Assembly: GCA_902767055.1 (NCBI GenBank)
Contig: CACXFX010000042.1
Location: 1-9,590, forward strand
Source of the DNA: an uncultured Pseudomonadota bacterium
GTDB taxonomy: Bacteria > Pseudomonadota > Alphaproteobacteria > RF32 > CAG-239
DNA: 9,590 nucleotides
Direction: 5' to 3'
The first letter of the stretch is position 1. Every line of letters begins with the position of its first letter. The position numbers and the translations under genes were made by a program. The notes below the pieces were generated by a model that made no database searches, was not told the origin of the DNA, and saw nothing but the letters and a program-made list of their open reading frames with translations. This document shows, one piece after another, positions 8,032 to 9,590 of the stretch.

Positions 8032-8713
8032 AATGACTAAATCAGCAAAATTAATCCGCGGAAGAAAAGCATTGACCGTCAAGGTTAAAACTTCAAAATA
8101 TCGTAAAACGTCATCAAACAGATGGTTGGAGCGGCAATTAAATGATCCTTATGTGTCAGAGTCTAAACGTTTGGGGTATCGTTCAAGGGCGGCTTTTAAG
8201 CTGATACAACTTGATGAAAAATACCATTTTTTAGGCAAGGGCAAAACCATTGTCGATTTAGGGTGCGCACCGGGCGGTTGGACGCAAATTGCGGTTGAAA
8301 GGAATAAAGGAACAGGGCAGGTTATCGGTATTGATATTTTGGAAACAACGCCTGTCGAGGGCGCAACTTTGATTTGTCAGGATTTTACATCAAATGATGC
8401 ACCGGATAAATTAAAAGCATTGTTAAACGGGCCGGCCGATATTGTGATGAGTGATATGGCGGCCAATACGACAGGACATCAACAAACAGATCATTTGCGT
8501 ACGATTGCGCTTGTTGAGGCGGCTTATGAGTTTGCCAAAGAAGTTTTGGCTGAGGGCGGAATTTTTATTGCCAAAGTTTTTCAGGGCGGGGCAGAGGGTG
8601 AATTGCTTGCCGATATGAAAAGGCATTTTAGCTCAGTGTCACATTTCAAACCTGATGCCAGCCGCCAAACCTCGCCCGAAACTTATGTCGTTGCGCGCGG
8701 TTTTAAGGGATAA
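8024..8713 (+). CDS. rlmE: 23S rRNA 2'-O-ribose methyltransferase RlmE (FtsJ/RrmJ)
   Basis: RlmE methylates the ribose of U2552 (E. coli numbering) in the A loop of 23S rRNA, a late step in 50S assembly, with AdoMet as donor. The 229-residue protein has RSRAAFKL (53-60), the AdoMet loop VDLGCAPGGW (77-86), GIDILE (102-107), MSDMAAN (142-148), IAKVFQGG (182-189) and SPETYVVA (217-224). The catalytic residues of E. coli RlmE (K38, D83, D124, K164, E199) line up with K59, D104, D144, K184 and E219 at nearly constant offset (20-21), so the enzyme should be active. The offset reflects a basic N-terminal extension of about 20 residues (many Lys/Arg/Ser/Thr) compared with the 209-residue E. coli protein, likely rRNA-contacting. 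It is the last gene of the ccrM operon and its stop codon lies in a terminator-like stem. Confidence 0.96.
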   Translation: MAKMTKSAKLIRGRKALTVKVKTSKYRKTSSNRWLERQLNDPYVSESKRLGYRSRAAFKLIQLDEKYHFLGKGKTIVDLGCAPGGWTQIAVERNKGTGQVIGIDILETTPVEGATLICQDFTSNDAPDKLKALLNGPADIVMSDMAANTTGHQQTDHLRTIALVEAAYEFAKEVLAEGGIFIAKVFQGGAEGELLADMKRHFSSVSHFKPDASRQTSPETYVVARGFKG

Positions 8714-8757
8714 ATAACCATCCGACTGATGATGAATGGTCATTTATCCGAATTTTT
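8708..8757 (+). terminator. Probable Rho-independent terminator after rlmE
   Basis: A 14-bp stem with one mismatch pairs GGATAAATAACCAT (8708-8721) with ATGGTCATTTATCC (8736-8749) around a 14-nt loop, followed by TTTTT at 8753-8757. The rlmE stop codon (8711-8713) sits in the left arm. The stem is AT-rich and the T run short, so it may be of moderate strength. Confidence 0.6.
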
Positions 8758-8803
8758 GCAAAGACTGTGTTTTACCGATACCTGATTGATAAGTGATTTA
8801 ATA

Positions 8804-8829
8804 AAGTATTTTTTTTTAGAAAAATACTT
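8804..8829. repeat. Perfect 10-bp AT-rich inverted repeat
   Basis: AAGTATTTTT (8804-8813) and AAAAATACTT (8820-8829) pair perfectly around a 6-nt loop. With A/T runs on both sides of the centre it could act as a weak second terminator in either direction, or simply be a cruciform-prone site. No gene converges on it from the right. Confidence 0.5.
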
Positions 8830-8879
8830 CATATCCATTTGAAACAGCGTTATTTTTTGGCATTAAAGCTGGTCAATTT

Positions 8880-8997
8880 AAACCACCGTTTAATGTCAAC
8901 AACTTTTTTTGTTTTTTTTAAATTTTTTTTTATCGCAAAATCAATAACTTAAAAATTTCAAGATTTTTTTAACACTGGTGAAATTAAACGGTGGTTT
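8880..8997. repeat. 15-bp perfect inverted repeat pair with operator-like core
   Basis: AAACCACCGTTTAAT (8880-8894) is the exact reverse complement of ATTAAACGGTGGTTT (8983-8997), 88 nt apart. The left copy is itself inside a palindrome, TTAAAC-CACC-GTTTAA (8878-8893), and the right copy keeps one half, TTAAAC at 8984-8989. A direct repeat of pattern CTGGTnAAnTTAAAC also links the two places (8869-8883 and 8975-8989, 13 of 15 identical). The right copy ends just upstream of the repeat-protein gene, so binding sites for one regulator are a reasonable reading; a short non-autonomous element bounded by inverted repeats is the alternative. Confidence 0.6.
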
Positions 8998-9024
8998 TGT
9001 TACAATTAGACAAAATAGTACAAA
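8997..9024 (+). promoter_or_regulatory. Candidate promoter of the repeat-protein gene
   Basis: TTGTTA (8997-9002) and TACAAA (9019-9024) are 16 nt apart and 15 nt before the start codon. The match to the sigma-70 pattern is modest. The site touches the right-hand operator-like repeat, which would allow control by occlusion. GGAAAGGA at 9031-9038 then gives a strong ribosome binding site directly before ATG 9040. Confidence 0.3.
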
Positions 9025-9039
9025 ATTTTTGGAAAGGAC

Positions 9040-9590
9040 ATGATGATGGAAATGAAATTGCCTCAGGTTGAAAGAGTCGTTACAGAAACGATTGACGGCA
9101 AGCAAGTTCAAAAGCAAATCTATGCCGACGGTTCATATGGTGTGCGTGATGGATATTGGGTTGAAAGATATTTTCCGGATGGAAAGAATCAGACTTATGT
9201 AGAATCTGATGATTCGTTTATATTAAGCACAGAAGTTTTGCTAGACGGCACATATCGTGAGTGGCATGAAAACGGGCAGATGAAGAAAGAAAAACTTCCA
9301 GACGGCACGGAGCGTAAGTGGTATGACAACGGGCAAATGAGATGTGAAGAACTTCCCGACGGCACAGAGCGTAGCTGGCATTACAACGGACAGATGGAAT
9401 ATGAAAAACTTCCCGACGGCACGAAGCGTAGCTGGCATTACAACGGACGGATGAGACGTGAAAAACTTCCCGACGGCACAGAGCGTAGCTGGCATTACAA
9501 CGGACAGATGGAACATGAAGAACTTCCCGACGGCACAAAGCGTAGGTGGTATAACAACGGGCAGATGAAATATGAAAAACTTCCGGACGG
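9040..9590 (+). CDS. YwqK/MORN_2-like tandem-repeat protein, 3' end outside the window
   Basis: An uninterrupted frame runs from ATG 9040 to the window end, giving 183 complete codons and no stop. GGAAAGGA (9031-9038) is the ribosome binding site; ATG 9043 and 9046 are alternative starts. Residues 1-66 form a charged, non-repetitive head with no signal peptide or membrane helix (it contains YADGSYGVRDGYWVERYFPDG, a more diverged relative of the repeats). From residue 67 the protein consists of 19-residue units of the form LPDGTxRxWxxNGQMxxEx. The G-T-x-R-x-W-x-x-N-G-Q-x pattern matches the MORN_2 repeat of YwqK-type proteins, which form extended beta-hairpin surfaces. In some bacteria such genes are annotated as antitoxins or lie near polymorphic toxins, but nothing here shows that role. 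The opposite-strand reading of this region is a shadow of the repeats. Confidence 0.8.
   Translation, partial: MMMEMKLPQVERVVTETIDGKQVQKQIYADGSYGVRDGYWVERYFPDGKNQTYVESDDSFILSTEVLLDGTYREWHENGQMKKEKLPDGTERKWYDNGQMRCEELPDGTERSWHYNGQMEYEKLPDGTKRSWHYNGRMRREKLPDGTERSWHYNGQMEHEELPDGTKRRWYNNGQMKYEKLPD
9238..9590 (+). repeat. Tandem array of 57-bp coding repeats
   Basis: Six complete in-frame 57-bp units begin at 9238, 9295, 9352, 9409, 9466 and 9523, and a seventh starts at 9580 and is cut by the window edge. The first two are most diverged. Units 3 and 5 differ at only 2 of 57 bases, less than either differs from unit 4 between them (unit 3 against 4: 7 differences), which points to copying of a two-unit block. 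Changes cluster at repeat positions 6, 8, 10, 11, 16, 17 and 19 of the 19 residues, while L-P-D-G-T, R, W, N-G and M stay nearly fixed. Confidence 0.9.

Larger units (their letters stand above)
8714..9039. other. AT-rich intergenic region with hairpins and T tracts, no gene seen
   Basis: This 326-nt spacer holds no credible reading frame or recognised RNA gene. After the rlmE terminator it contains a second AT-rich hairpin (8804-8829), a repeat pair (8869-8894 and 8975-8997) and, between the repeats, a run of T-rich blocks (about 8903-8931) that could bend the DNA. The last 40 nt lead into the repeat-protein gene. T richness and operator-like repeats suggest a regulatory region for the downstream gene (inference). 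Confidence 0.6.

Noticed and set aside
8729..8785. Short frame beginning MMNGHLSEFL in the spacer after rlmE
   Set aside because: Only 18 codons, begins in the loop of the terminator hairpin, with no ribosome binding site.
8714..9039. CRISPR array, tRNA or small RNA in the intergenic region
   Set aside because: The repeats occur only twice and are 88 nt apart, no cloverleaf could be drawn, and no known RNA family signature was seen.
9074..9215. Four GANTC sites (9074, 9186, 9202, 9211) near the start of the repeat gene as a CcrM-responsive control region
   Set aside because: They are inside coding sequence, and GANTC also occurs in pairs elsewhere (for example 2867-2876) and in several genes of the window, so the clustering is not clearly beyond chance without a genome-wide count.
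9218..9538. Long minus-strand frames of 106 and 91 residues with repeated Cys-rich units
   Set aside because: They are antisense shadows of the 57-bp coding repeats. The + strand frame from 9040 has a strong ribosome binding site and a recognisable repeat family; the minus frames have neither.

Overview
The window is AT-rich bacterial DNA with every supported gene on the + strand, packed head to tail with short gaps or overlaps. The gene set points to an alphaproteobacterium: a full-length CcrM-type methyltransferase with its C-terminal RAMA-like domain, a Ppx/GppA phosphatase directly followed by RlmE, and a class IIA HAD protein of the alphaproteobacterial kind. The low GC and lean intergenic spaces suggest an uncultured, perhaps host-associated lineage rather than a typical GC-rich free-living one. 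That placement is inference.

Region 1 (1-2527) is an envelope-glycolipid cassette. It holds the tail of a probable GT39 membrane glycosyltransferase, a GT2 polyprenyl-phosphate glycosyltransferase with two C-terminal membrane helices, and a protein fusing a YdjC/NaxD/HpnK-type deacetylase to a GtrA-type four-helix membrane domain. Together they cover the steps of a lipid-linked amino-sugar pathway: charge the carrier with a sugar, deacetylate it, flip it, and transfer it outside. The logic matches ArnC/ArnD/ArnEF/ArnT and the Francisella FlmF2/NaxD/FlmK route, but with deacetylase and presumed flippase in one polypeptide.

Region 2 (2580-4861) has a HAD-like protein whose motif I lacks the nucleophilic aspartate, followed by two unrecognised proteins: a small one with an N-terminal membrane anchor, and a 295-residue basic-tailed one starting one base after it.

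Region 3 (4923-8713) reads as one operon: ccrM, two tandem Ppx/GppA-family genes overlapping by 29 nt, and rlmE overlapping the second by 8 nt. It joins cell-cycle DNA methylation, phosphate-polymer/alarmone turnover and 23S rRNA 2'-O-methylation. A hairpin followed by a T run overlaps the rlmE stop codon and probably ends the operon.

Region 4 (8714-9590) is a 326-nt AT-rich spacer with hairpins, long T tracts and an unusual pair of inverted/direct repeats. It is followed by the start of a YwqK/MORN_2-like gene built from near-identical 57-bp (19-residue) repeats that runs off the window end. No rRNA, tRNA, CRISPR array or transposase was seen.
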